This document shows, one piece after another, positions 1-7,552 of a DNA stretch of 36,859 nucleotides (positions within the stretch are counted from its first letter, which is position 1; every line of letters starts with the position of its first letter). This DNA comes from JBCCMB01 sp039026555 (GTDB lineage: Bacteria; Pseudomonadota; Alphaproteobacteria; Caulobacterales; Hyphomonadaceae), in the NCBI GenBank assembly GCA_039026555.1, contig JBCCMB010000012.1:1-36859 (forward strand), written 5' to 3'. The translations under genes and the position numbers were made by a program. Under the pieces are notes generated by a model. That model had not been told where the DNA came from and searched no databases. It saw only the letters and a list, made by a program, of their open reading frames with translations.

Positions 1-1
1 C

Positions 2-1495
2 AATCGCGCACCCTGGGATTTATCTGGCGAACAACATTTCCCGAGCCGACATTTCGCCGATCGCATCCACCGCTTCGGCTGGTTGCGGGACCTCTTAGCG
101 ATTGGGCCCGACGGTGCGGCGCGCGCTCGGGCGCTCACCAATGCGTGGATCGACACTTTCGGCAAATGGGACGCCTTCGCCTGGCGGATCGACGCCACCG
201 CAGAGCGCGTGATCAATTGGTTTACGGCGGGCCCGCACCTTTTCGACGAATTGGACGACAAACCTCGCAGCAAATTATTCGAGAGCCTTGTCCGGCAAAC
301 ACGCCATTTGTCTGCGTCCAGTGAGGAATGTCCGTCACCAGAAGGCCGCGCGCGAGGCGCGGCGGCGTTGGTGATCGCCGGCGCGGCGCTTCCCGATCAC
401 GAGAAGATGCTGGACGCCGGATTGGCGCGGTTGGAAGCGGTTTGCCAAACCCAAATGCTGGCGGATGGCGGGCATGTAAACCGCAATCCCGAAGCACTCG
501 CCAATTTGTTGATGGATCTGCACGCCGCCGAAGATTTGCTGCTTCGTTTAGGTCAATCTGCGCCCGGCTTCCTGTCCAAAGCGCAGAACCGCATGTCGAA
601 CATGCTTGCTTTCCTCGCGACGCCAGATGGCGGGTTTTTAGTCTCAAACGGCGGCGGAGACGGCGCGCTTGGATTGGCCGCCGCAGCCTTAGGGCCGCAC
701 GGCAGCGATGGGGGTCGCTTCGCCTTCGCGCGCTTGAGCGGATATCAAAGGATCGAAGTGGGCGAACTCGCGGTCTACATGGATACGGGCGCCGCGCCAG
801 ATGCGCCATTCGCAGGCGGCGCCCACGCGGGGTGTTTGTCGATGAGCCTCTATGACGGGTCCGACGCGATCATCACCTCCTGCGGCGCAAACGCCGACAG
901 CGCGCCGGATTGGAAAGCTGCGGCGCGTCACACGGCGGCGCATTCGACCTTGACACTGGACGATCGCGACAGCGCTGAATTCGTCCTGGACGACACAACG
1001 GGCCGGAGCGCCTTGGTCGGGCCGGAGGCCGTCTCGGCCCGACGGTTGGAGGAGAATGATCAATTCCTGCTGGAGGGCCAGCATGGCGGCTGGCGGGAAA
1101 CGGCGGGCCTCATCCATCGCCGACGCCTCTATGTCGCTAAGGATGGCGATCGCATTACGGGAGAAGACGCATTGTCCAGACCGGTCTCAGAAGCCGCGGA
1201 GGCGCCTGACGCACCCCTTCCCTATCAATTGCGGTTTCACCTTCACCCCAATGTCCAAACCGCGCCAGGACCGGACGACAAAACAGTGTTCTTGGGACTG
1301 CCAGGCCGTCAAGTCGTTTGGCGCTTTAAATGCGATCTTGGCATTCGCATCGAACCTTCGGTTTACGCCGCAAGCGGCGCGCGCCGCAGGACGCAGCAAA
1401 TCGTTGTCGCCGGCGCCGCCGACCCGCTGGGCGATGGGTCGGAAGCGCCCAATCGCGTACGCTGGGCGATGTCGCGCGTCCAGAATAGCGCTTAA
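2..1495 (+). CDS. heparinase II/III family protein, 5'-truncated by window edge
   Basis: The reading frame is open to the first bases of the window, so the true start lies upstream; a TTG at 83 is internal. The N-terminal visible part (HRFGWLRDLLAIG) and the alpha-helical region that follows resemble the helical toroid of heparinase II/III-like proteins. The C-terminal half (about residues 270-490 of the visible frame) has the beta-rich heparinase II/III domain pattern, including an AHAG motif and a TAAHSTLTLDD stretch matching the family's histidine-containing core. Family members are polysaccharide lyases or uncharacterised relatives; the substrate cannot be told here. It lies 109 bp before purH on the same strand, an arrangement I recall as common in alphaproteobacteria. 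Family assignment is fairly secure, function is not. Confidence 0.85.
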   Translation, partial: NRAPWDLSGEQHFPSRHFADRIHRFGWLRDLLAIGPDGAARARALTNAWIDTFGKWDAFAWRIDATAERVINWFTAGPHLFDELDDKPRSKLFESLVRQTRHLSASSEECPSPEGRARGAAALVIAGAALPDHEKMLDAGLARLEAVCQTQMLADGGHVNRNPEALANLLMDLHAAEDLLLRLGQSAPGFLSKAQNRMSNMLAFLATPDGGFLVSNGGGDGALGLAAAALGPHGSDGGRFAFARLSGYQRIEVGELAVYMDTGAAPDAPFAGGAHAGCLSMSLYDGSDAIITSCGANADSAPDWKAAARHTAAHSTLTLDDRDSAEFVLDDTTGRSALVGPEAVSARRLEENDQFLLEGQHGGWRETAGLIHRRRLYVAKDGDRITGEDALSRPVSEAAEAPDAPLPYQLRFHLHPNVQTAPGPDDKTVFLGLPGRQVVWRFKCDLGIRIEPSVYAASGARRRTQQIVVAGAADPLGDGSEAPNRVRWAMSRVQNSA

Positions 1496-1550
1496 TCTGT
1501 ACACTGATTATTGGACTTCCAACAGGCTTATGGCGACGCCCGATTGACTA

Positions 1551-1596
1551 GGCCGAGAGCCATGCTATCGGCCCAGGCAACATCCAAAATGCCTGG
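1551..1596 (+). promoter_or_regulatory. two adjacent hairpins in the purH leader
   Basis: GGCCGA (1551-1556) pairs with TCGGCC (1568-1573). Immediately after it, CCAGGCA (1573-1579) pairs perfectly with TGCCTGG (1590-1596). The second stem ends inside the likely ribosome-binding site of purH (GGAG at 1595-1598, ATG at 1605). Seen directly: the complementarity. Inferred: possible control of purH translation. It does not match the ZTP riboswitch consensus as I know it. Confidence 0.4.
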
Positions 1597-1604
1597 AGCC
1601 CTAA

Positions 1605-3191
1605 ATGTCCGCCATAATCATTCGCCGCGCCCTCATCTCGGTGTCGGACAAATCCGGCTTGGTGGAGCGCGCACGTAGATTAGCGGCGCTGGGCGTGGAA
1701 TTGGTGTCGACCGGCGGAACTTCGAAAGCGCTTTCAGCTTCGGGACTGGACGTCAAAGACGTCGCCGACCTCACCGGCTTTCCGGAAATGATGGATGGCC
1801 GCGTAAAAACGCTTCACCCAGCCGTGCATGGCGGATTGCTCTATCGCCGCGATCTTGCCGAACACCGCGAGGCGGCCGAAACGCATGGCATCCAGGCGAT
1901 CGATCTTGTCTACATCAACCTCTACCCGTTTGAGGAAACCGTCGCGGAGGGCGCGGATTTCGACGCATGCATTGAGAATATCGACATTGGCGGCCCGGCC
2001 ATGCTGCGCGCCGCCGCGAAGAACGCTGAATTCGTCGCGGTTTGCACGGATGGCGACGATCTGGACGCCGCGTTGGCCGAAATGGAGGCCGAAAACGGCG
2101 CGACCAGCCTGGAACTACGCCGCAAACTCGCGGCGAAGACGTATGCGCGCACTGCCGCTTATGACGCAGCGATTTCCAATTGGTACGCCAAATCCCTAGA
2201 GACGCCAGCGCCGGATTGGCGCGCGTTCGGCGGCGGCCTCGCCCAACCCTTGCGTTATGGCGAAAACCCGCATCAATCGGCGTCCGTTTATCGGGGCCCG
2301 GAAGCGCGGCCCGGCGTTTTGTCGGCGCGACAAGTCCAGGGCAAGGAGCTCTCCTACAACAATATCAATGATACCGACGCGGCCTATGAACTCGTTGCGG
2401 AGTTCGATCCGGCCGAGACGCCCGCCGTCGCCATCATCAAACACGCCAATCCGTGCGGCGTGGCGTTAGGCGAAAGCTCTCTAGCGGCGTATCAAGCCGC
2501 CCTTGCATGCGACCCAGTGTCGGCTTTTGGCGGCATTGTCGCGCTGAATACGCCTTTGACGGGCGAAACCGCCGAAGCGATCGCGAAAGTCTTCACCGAA
2601 GTCGTTATAGCACCCGGCGCCGATGAGGAGGCGCTTGCAGTCTTCGCGGCGAAGAAAAATCTGCGCCTTTTGCTCACGGACGCCCTGCCCGACCCCGGCG
2701 CGCCAGGCCTCACCGTCAAAAACGTCGCGGGCGGCTTGTTGGTGCAGGATCGCGATTTAGGCCGCATTACGGAAGCTGACCTTAAGACCGTCACCAAACG
2801 CGCGCCGAGCGCTCAGGAAATGACCGATCTTTTGTTCGCATGGCGCGTCGGCAAGCACGTCAAATCCAACACAATCGTCTACGCCAAGGACGGCGCGACG
2901 GCCGGCGTCGGCGCGGGCCAGATGAGCCGGATCGATGCGGCCCGCATCGCCGCGCGCAAAGCCGAAGACGCGGCGGAGGCCGCTGGATTGGAGACGCCGA
3001 AAACCAAGGGCTGCGTCGCCGCGTCGGACGCGTTTTTCCCCTTCGCCGACGGATTGCTGCAGGCGGCGGAGGCCGGCGCAACCGCGATCATTCAGCCGGG
3101 CGGCTCCATTCGAGACGAGGAAGTGATCGCCGCCGCGGACGAAGCCGGCCTGGCCATGGTCTTCACCGGCATGCGCCATTTCCGACACTAG
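1605..3191 (+). CDS. purH: bifunctional AICAR transformylase / IMP cyclohydrolase
   Basis: PurH carries out the last two steps of de novo IMP synthesis: 10-formyl-THF-dependent formylation of AICAR, then cyclisation to IMP. The 528-residue length is normal. The N-terminal MGS-like cyclohydrolase domain is recognisable by ALISVSDKSGL, LVSTGGTSKAL and DGRVKTLHPAVHGG; the transformylase domain follows with LRYGENPHQSA, IIKHANPCGVA, SAFGGIVALN and KSNTIVYAKDG, and the C-terminus holds SDAFFPFADGL and IQPGGSIRDEEV. The ATG at 1605 is preceded by GGAG about 6 nt upstream. Upstream is the heparinase-family gene; the leader contains two hairpins. Very secure. Confidence 0.98.
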   Translation: MSAIIIRRALISVSDKSGLVERARRLAALGVELVSTGGTSKALSASGLDVKDVADLTGFPEMMDGRVKTLHPAVHGGLLYRRDLAEHREAAETHGIQAIDLVYINLYPFEETVAEGADFDACIENIDIGGPAMLRAAAKNAEFVAVCTDGDDLDAALAEMEAENGATSLELRRKLAAKTYARTAAYDAAISNWYAKSLETPAPDWRAFGGGLAQPLRYGENPHQSASVYRGPEARPGVLSARQVQGKELSYNNINDTDAAYELVAEFDPAETPAVAIIKHANPCGVALGESSLAAYQAALACDPVSAFGGIVALNTPLTGETAEAIAKVFTEVVIAPGADEEALAVFAAKKNLRLLLTDALPDPGAPGLTVKNVAGGLLVQDRDLGRITEADLKTVTKRAPSAQEMTDLLFAWRVGKHVKSNTIVYAKDGATAGVGAGQMSRIDAARIAARKAEDAAEAAGLETPKTKGCVAASDAFFPFADGLLQAAEAGATAIIQPGGSIRDEEVIAAADEAGLAMVFTGMRHFRH

Positions 3192-3246
3192 CGCGCACCC
3201 GCGATAGACGGGCGCACGCGCGACAACTCCCCAATTGGGCGACGCC

Positions 3247-3277
3247 TACTGGTCTCATTAAGAAAAACAGACCAGTA
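3247..3277. promoter_or_regulatory. inverted repeat, candidate operator of the storage acyltransferase
   Basis: TACTGGTCT (3247-3255) and AGACCAGTA (3269-3277) are perfect 9-bp inverted arms around a 13-nt A-rich spacer, 66 bp before the acyltransferase ATG. A TATAAG hexamer follows at 3284-3289 and could be a -10 element. There is no T-run, so a purH terminator is less likely. The arm sequence is of the type bound by TetR-family regulators, but which protein binds is unknown. Confidence 0.45.
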
Positions 3278-3342
3278 TGCGCGTATAAGACTAAGCTGAT
3301 CGTGTGCGGCAGACGAAGATCGGCACGCCTGGGGAGGCAAAA

Positions 3343-5025
3343 ATGGAGCAATTACAAGGGATGGACGCATCCTTTGTTGCGCTAGAGCAGCGCAATGCAC
3401 CGATGCATATCGGCTCAATTTTGATCTATGATCCCGCGACAGCGCCAGGTGGGTTTGTCCGTTTCAAAGATATTTTGAAGTTCTACGAAGAGCGCATGCA
3501 GCTTTCAAAAACCATGCGCCAGCGCTTGGTGAAAGTGCCGCTGAACATTGATTATCCTTATTGGGTCGAAGATGAAGACTTCGATTTGGAGTATCATGTG
3601 CGCCACATCGCGCTGCCCAAGCCCGGCGATTGGCGGCAATTGTGCATTCAGGCCGCGCGGCTCTTTTCCCGTCCCTTAGATCTCACGCGCCCGCCTTGGG
3701 AATTCACAATCGTTGAAGGGCTGGACAATGTTCCCGGCATCCCGAAAGGCTCCTACGCCACGGTGACGAAGGTCCACCATTCCGCGATCGACGGCATGTC
3801 CGGGATTGATTTGATGCAAGCCCTGCACACCGCGACACCCAGCGTCGCGCCGCCCAACGAACCGGATTTGTGGAAACCGGAAAAACGCCCCAACCCTGTC
3901 GGCACCTTCGCCAGAGGCTATGTCCGCGCCTGGGTGAATCCGCTGCGCCAGGTCGGCGTCGCGGCGCAAGCGATGCCCGGCGTTTATCGCGCCGCCAAAG
4001 GCCTCGTGAAGCGCGATTTTGATCTCTCGAGCGCCATCCGCGCCCCACGTACCCGCTTCAACACCAAGGTCTCTCCCAACCGTGTGGTGGAAGGACGGAC
4101 GTTTGAACTCAAGCATATCAAAGCGCTGCGCGGCTTGTCCGAAGGCTCGAAAGTCAATGACGTATTGTTGTCAATCGTCGGCGGCGGGCTCAACAAATAC
4201 CTCGCCGCGAAGAAAGAGCTGCCTAAGACGAGCATGACGGCCATGGCGCCGATTTCAGTGCGCGCGGACGAAGAAAAAAACCAAATGGGCAATCAGGTGT
4301 CGGCCATGATTGTTCCTCTCGGCACCCATATAGACAACGCCGTCGAACGTCTTCGCTACGTCCATGAAGAGACCCAAAAATCCAAAGCGATGACCAACGC
4401 CATCGGCGCGCGCCAATTGACAGAGGCGAGCAAAACCTCGCCTGCCCTCTTCATGGCCCTGGGCGCGCAAGCCTATACGCGCTTTGGCATTGCGGACGTC
4501 ATGAAACCGGTGATCAACACCATCGTCACCAACGTGCCGGGCCCGCCCGTGCCGATCTATTCGGCCGGCGCGCAATTGGTCAGCATGCATGGCTTGTTGT
4601 GCCTGGTGGACGGCGTCGGCTTGGGTCATGTGGTGCAAAGCTATGTGAACCAAGCGACGATCGGGTTCACCGCTTGCCGCAAAATCATGCCGGATCCGGA
4701 GTTCTACTCGCAATGCCTGCAAGAGAGCTTTGAGGAGTGCGCAAAAGCCGCCGGCATCGTTTTGTCGCCGCCCAAACCGCGCGCCGCAACTCGGCGCAAG
4801 CCCGCAGCGCGCAAAACTACGACCAAGCGCGCACCCGCAAAGACCAGTACTGCCGCCGCGGCAGCAGCTGCGGCCAAACCCGAGACAATAAGCTCCAAAA
4901 CACCCAAGACCGCTGCTAAGGCGGCTCCAAAAACACCAAGAAAAACAACGACGGCCAGGAAAGCCGCTCCTAAAAAGAAGACGCCGGCCGCCAAGGCAGA
5001 AGCCTCCCCAGACACGTCCGCCTAG
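3343..5025 (+). CDS. WS/DGAT-family acyltransferase with histone-H1-like tail
   Basis: Bifunctional wax ester synthase / acyl-CoA:diacylglycerol acyltransferases esterify fatty alcohols or diacylglycerol with acyl-CoA for neutral-lipid inclusions. The protein opens with MDASF near the N-terminus and carries the catalytic HHxxxDG motif as HHSAIDG (residues 145-151). It also has the C-terminal-domain motifs of the family (NDVLLSIVGGGL, NTIVTNVPGPP). I chose the ATG at 3343 because GGGGAGG lies 6-12 nt before it; a GTG at 3304 would add 13 residues without an obvious ribosome-binding site. The enzyme proper ends near residue 475. It is followed by about 84 residues almost wholly of Lys, Ala, Pro, Thr and Arg, like the tail of PhaF-type phasins, which is not usual for this family. 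Neighbours are PHA storage genes. Confidence 0.92.
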   Translation: MEQLQGMDASFVALEQRNAPMHIGSILIYDPATAPGGFVRFKDILKFYEERMQLSKTMRQRLVKVPLNIDYPYWVEDEDFDLEYHVRHIALPKPGDWRQLCIQAARLFSRPLDLTRPPWEFTIVEGLDNVPGIPKGSYATVTKVHHSAIDGMSGIDLMQALHTATPSVAPPNEPDLWKPEKRPNPVGTFARGYVRAWVNPLRQVGVAAQAMPGVYRAAKGLVKRDFDLSSAIRAPRTRFNTKVSPNRVVEGRTFELKHIKALRGLSEGSKVNDVLLSIVGGGLNKYLAAKKELPKTSMTAMAPISVRADEEKNQMGNQVSAMIVPLGTHIDNAVERLRYVHEETQKSKAMTNAIGARQLTEASKTSPALFMALGAQAYTRFGIADVMKPVINTIVTNVPGPPVPIYSAGAQLVSMHGLLCLVDGVGLGHVVQSYVNQATIGFTACRKIMPDPEFYSQCLQESFEECAKAAGIVLSPPKPRAATRRKPAARKTTTKRAPAKTSTAAAAAAAAKPETISSKTPKTAAKAAPKTPRKTTTARKAAPKKKTPAAKAEASPDTSA

Positions 5026-5136
5026 CGGGCGCGAACCGCCAATCGCGCAGCCCAAACGCGTTTGGCACACTATGTTTAAGAAGCGCGCGGCCCCAAACCG
5101 CGACCGCTTTGCTGGAAGGAAACGAGAGGCAGAGAC

Positions 5137-5907
5137 ATGACAACAACAACCGCCGCCAAGCCGCCCTCCTTGTTCTGGACGCTCACCGAAGGGCGCGCCG
5201 TTTTTGAGTTTGGGTCGTTCAGCGCGCTGCGCGCCGCCATGAAAAACCTGCCCAAAGGCGACGGTCATCCGGTTCTTGTTTTGCCAGGATTTCTGGCCAG
5301 CGACGCCTCCACACGGCCCATGCGCGGTCTACTGGATGATCTCGGCTATGAGTCTTACGGCTGGGAGCTTGGCCGCAATGTTCGCTTTGATGAGATGCGC
5401 GAACAAGAAATGCGCGATCTCCTGGTCGGCATCCATGAAAGGACCGGACGCAAGGTCTCAATCATCGGCTGGAGTCTTGGCGGCGTGTTCGCGCGCGAAT
5501 TGGCGAAAATGCACCCCGACGCGGTTCGATTTGTGATCTCGCTCGGCAGCCCGATCACCAATGACCGCAACCATACAAACGCGCGCCGGCTGTTTGAAGC
5601 GATCAATGGCGAAGAAACCAAACCGCAAGCGGAAGGCCGCTACGCAGATCTCGCGGAGGCGCCGCCGGTTCCAACCACATCGATCTTCACCAAGGGCGAC
5701 GGCATTGTGGCGTGGCGCGGATCGATCCAAAAGCCCGGACCTCAGACGGAGAACATCCATGTGCCGTCCAGCCATGTCGGCCTAGGCGTCAGCCCGCTGG
5801 TCATGGTGGCGATCGCCGACCGTCTGGCGCAAGCCGAAGATGAGTGGCGGCCCTTCGAGCGAAAGGGTTGGCGGCGCTTGGTGTTTGGTGGAACGCCGAA
5901 ACTCTAG
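5137..5907 (+). CDS. alpha/beta hydrolase (esterase/lipase-like)
   Basis: A 256-residue alpha/beta-hydrolase fold protein. Visible features are the oxyanion-side motif VLVLPGFLAS (about residues 46-55) and a nucleophile elbow GWSLGG with Ser113; a late SSHVGLG stretch (about residue 210) probably supplies the catalytic His. There is no signal peptide, so it is probably cytoplasmic. It is preceded by a purine-rich GAGAGGCAGAGA ribosome-binding region. It sits between the WS/DGAT acyltransferase and the phasin on the same strand, which suggests hydrolysis of a storage lipid, acyl-CoA or polymer product. It is not a close match to the PhaZ encoded at 9282. Substrate is inferred from context only. 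Confidence 0.85.
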   Translation: MTTTTAAKPPSLFWTLTEGRAVFEFGSFSALRAAMKNLPKGDGHPVLVLPGFLASDASTRPMRGLLDDLGYESYGWELGRNVRFDEMREQEMRDLLVGIHERTGRKVSIIGWSLGGVFARELAKMHPDAVRFVISLGSPITNDRNHTNARRLFEAINGEETKPQAEGRYADLAEAPPVPTTSIFTKGDGIVAWRGSIQKPGPQTENIHVPSSHVGLGVSPLVMVAIADRLAQAEDEWRPFERKGWRRLVFGGTPKL

Positions 5908-5986
5908 GGCGGCGCACGCCTCATCGCTGCGAATTTCGGAGACTGTTCGGCGATTAGTATGCGCTTTCTAATTGTTTTCGGTACAC

Positions 5987-6013
5987 CGGCTCCAGAACAC
6001 GAATTTGGAGCCG
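5987..6013 (+). promoter_or_regulatory. inverted repeat enclosing the phasin ribosome-binding site
   Basis: CGGCTCCA (5987-5994) is perfectly complementary to TGGAGCCG (6006-6013) across an 11-nt loop. The second arm contains the GGAG ribosome-binding site (6007-6010) of the phasin whose ATG is at 6018. As RNA this would occlude initiation; as DNA it could be an operator. Both are inferences. Confidence 0.4.
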
Positions 6014-6017
6014 AACC

Positions 6018-6623
6018 ATGACGAAATCGACAAAGAAATCCCTGAACGAAATCTCCGCTGAACTGGAAGCACAAAGCAAAGACGTCGCCTACAAAATCTG
6101 GCTGGCTGGCGTCGGCGCGTATGGCCGTGCATATGACGAAACCGTCCAAAACATGGACAAAGCCAATGAATCTGCAACCGAGTTCTTTGAAGACCTCGTG
6201 AAGCGCGGCGCAGAAATCGAATCCGATGTGCGCGAGCGCGTTTCGAGCAATGAGCATTTGGAAAAAAGCCGTGAGCGCGTCAACAAAGTCGTCGCCGCCA
6301 CGACCGCTTTCCAAACCAAACAGCGCGAGCGTTTTGAAGCACGTATGGACCGCATGCGCTCCGTGCTCGGCATGCCGCGCCAGGACGATCAAATCGCAGA
6401 GCTGAGCGCCAAAATCGACGCTTTGACCGAGCAACTCGCTTCTGTCAGCGCCGCTCCGGCCGCAAAAGCCAGCCGCGCTGCAACGACGAAATCCGCCGCC
6501 GCTGCGCGCGTCGCCAAACTCAGCGACTCCGTTGCGCCGAAAAAGGCGCCGGCGAAGAAAACCGTAACGAAAGCAGCTGCGAAACCGGCCGCGAAGAAAA
6601 CGACACCTCGCAAAAGCGCCTAA
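6018..6623 (+). CDS. phasin, PHA granule-associated protein (PhaF-like)
   Basis: A 201-residue phasin of the poly(hydroxyalkanoate) granule-associated family. Residues 1-140 are amphipathic helix, with the recognisable phasin stretch YKIWLAGVGAYGRAYDE and a predicted coiled coil through about residue 140. From residue 145 the sequence becomes Ala/Lys/Pro-rich with AAKPAAKK-type repeats, like the histone-H1-like DNA-binding tail of Pseudomonas PhaF. Such proteins coat medium-chain PHA granules and help distribute them with the nucleoid. The ATG follows GGAG by 7 nt. It is closed by a strong intrinsic terminator and faces the phaD-like gene. Family is secure; DNA binding is inferred from the tail. 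Confidence 0.93.
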   Translation: MTKSTKKSLNEISAELEAQSKDVAYKIWLAGVGAYGRAYDETVQNMDKANESATEFFEDLVKRGAEIESDVRERVSSNEHLEKSRERVNKVVAATTAFQTKQRERFEARMDRMRSVLGMPRQDDQIAELSAKIDALTEQLASVSAAPAAKASRAATTKSAAAARVAKLSDSVAPKKAPAKKTVTKAAAKPAAKKTTPRKSA

Positions 6624-6667
6624 GCCCGCGCGAGGTCGCGCCAAGCTGAGTGGCGTACAAGCCTAAC

Positions 6668-6702
6668 AAGGCGGAGATCATATCTGGTCTCCGCCTTTTT
6701 TT
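6668..6702 (+). terminator. intrinsic terminator after the phasin
   Basis: AAGGCGGAGA (6668-6677) pairs perfectly with TCTCCGCCTT (6688-6697), followed by a run of seven T (6696-6702). It ends the plus-strand phasin transcript. The last two bases overlap the TAA stop codon (6703-6701) of the opposing regulator gene, so the convergent pair is packed with no spare sequence. On the minus strand the stem lacks a good T-run. Confidence 0.9.
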
Positions 6703-7336
6703 ATGCGTCGATGAGCGCATCCAGCCGATCCAGCATTTCCCCGACCATGGTGTCGCGATCCCTCAGATAAGGCGCGATCACGGCGACCGTCTGAAAGACT
6801 GTACGCTCAAGAACGGCGTTGTCCGTTTCTTCATCCACTGCGTCGACCGCGGACATGGGCAGCCAGAACGTTAGGGTACGGATTGTTTGCTCCACGGCGG
6901 CGTCTGCGAGTTTCGGGTCCAATTCGATCACGTCATTCTCAGACAGGCCGGCAAACACATGCCCGATCGCCGTTCGCAAATCCGCCGTCAGCCGCCGAAA
7001 CCGGCGCGCGAGATCAGGATATCGCGCCAACAGCGCGCCGAGATTTTTGTAGAAGAAACGAAAATCCCAGATCTCCTCCAGCAGGATATGAATGTAGACC
7101 CAATAATCCTCTAAAGACGATACACCGCCTTTCGCGCCCGCCAGAATAATCCGCATCTCCTCTTCGAACGCGTCAAACAAGGCGTGAATGATCGCATCCT
7201 TGCCTTTGAAATGGTAATAAAGATTGCCCGGGCTGATCTCGAGCGCGTTGGCGATATCGATCGCCGCCTGCTGATCTTCGCCCTCGACGTTAAAGAGCGC
7301 CAAGCTTTGATTGAGTATGCGCGTCTTAGTGTCCAT
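6701..7336 (-). CDS. phaD: TetR-family regulator, PhaD-like
   Basis: A 211-residue TetR/AcrR protein. The N-terminal helix-turn-helix is clear: TKTRILNQSLALFN, then IANALEISPGNLYYHFKGKD (about residues 27-46), followed by a ligand-binding domain beginning LFDAFEEEM and containing a YW segment typical of PhaD. The NLYYHF signature and the spacing to FEEEM closely resemble Pseudomonas PhaD, which controls the mcl-PHA genes in response to a PHA-derived metabolite. It is transcribed divergently from phaC (213-bp gap) and convergently to the phasin gene, the expected place for a local regulator. ATG at 7336 is preferred; a TTG at 7339 is adjacent. TetR identity is certain; PhaD orthology is likely. 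Confidence 0.85.
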   Translation of the reverse strand: MDTKTRILNQSLALFNVEGEDQQAAIDIANALEISPGNLYYHFKGKDAIIHALFDAFEEEMRIILAGAKGGVSSLEDYWVYIHILLEEIWDFRFFYKNLGALLARYPDLARRFRRLTADLRTAIGHVFAGLSENDVIELDPKLADAAVEQTIRTLTFWLPMSAVDAVDEETDNAVLERTVFQTVAVIAPYLRDRDTMVGEMLDRLDALIDA

Positions 7337-7415
7337 CAAGAATGACCACGCTCGAATACTAGCGCTGCTGCTTAAGTGATATTTGACTCATTTTCCCCAA
7401 TATGGAACGAATTTT

Positions 7416-7438
7416 GAAGCGCTATTTGCTGACGCTTC
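7416..7438. promoter_or_regulatory. inverted repeat in the phaD-phaC intergenic region
   Basis: GAAGCG (7416-7421) and CGCTTC (7433-7438) form 6-bp inverted arms with 11-bp spacing in the divergent gap between phaD and phaC. Flanking A/T bases nearly extend the symmetry (TTTT before, GAAAA after, offset by one base). It is the best operator candidate for the local TetR regulator that I found here, but short arms like this can arise by chance. Confidence 0.3.
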
Positions 7439-7552
7439 GAAAACTTGCTCATTCCGATTTGACAGAGAATGCGGCGACCGACGCGAAAGCGAAGAGACGC
7501 ACCACGCGCCGGAATAATAGAGCGCGCCCGCAGGGGACCATGGGAGGTTTAG

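Noticed and set aside
1497..1604. ZTP (pfl) riboswitch upstream of purH
   Set aside because: purH is a frequent ZTP riboswitch target, but the conserved CCGCCUGGGCA segment and the expected first helix are not present; only simple hairpins are seen.
5062..5080. Sigma-54 promoter (TTGGCAC) before the alpha/beta hydrolase
   Set aside because: The -24 half is good, but the -12 half reads GTTTA without the essential GC, so it does not meet the consensus.
4255..5268. 337-residue minus-strand frame opposite the acyltransferase
   Set aside because: It is antisense to a well-supported gene, mirrors its Lys/Ala tail as Gly/Cys/Arg-rich text and has no family features; a shadow of GC-rich codon bias.
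7458..7490. TTGACA at 7459-7464 as the phaC promoter
   Set aside because: The -35 match is perfect but nothing resembling a -10 element lies 16-18 bp downstream.
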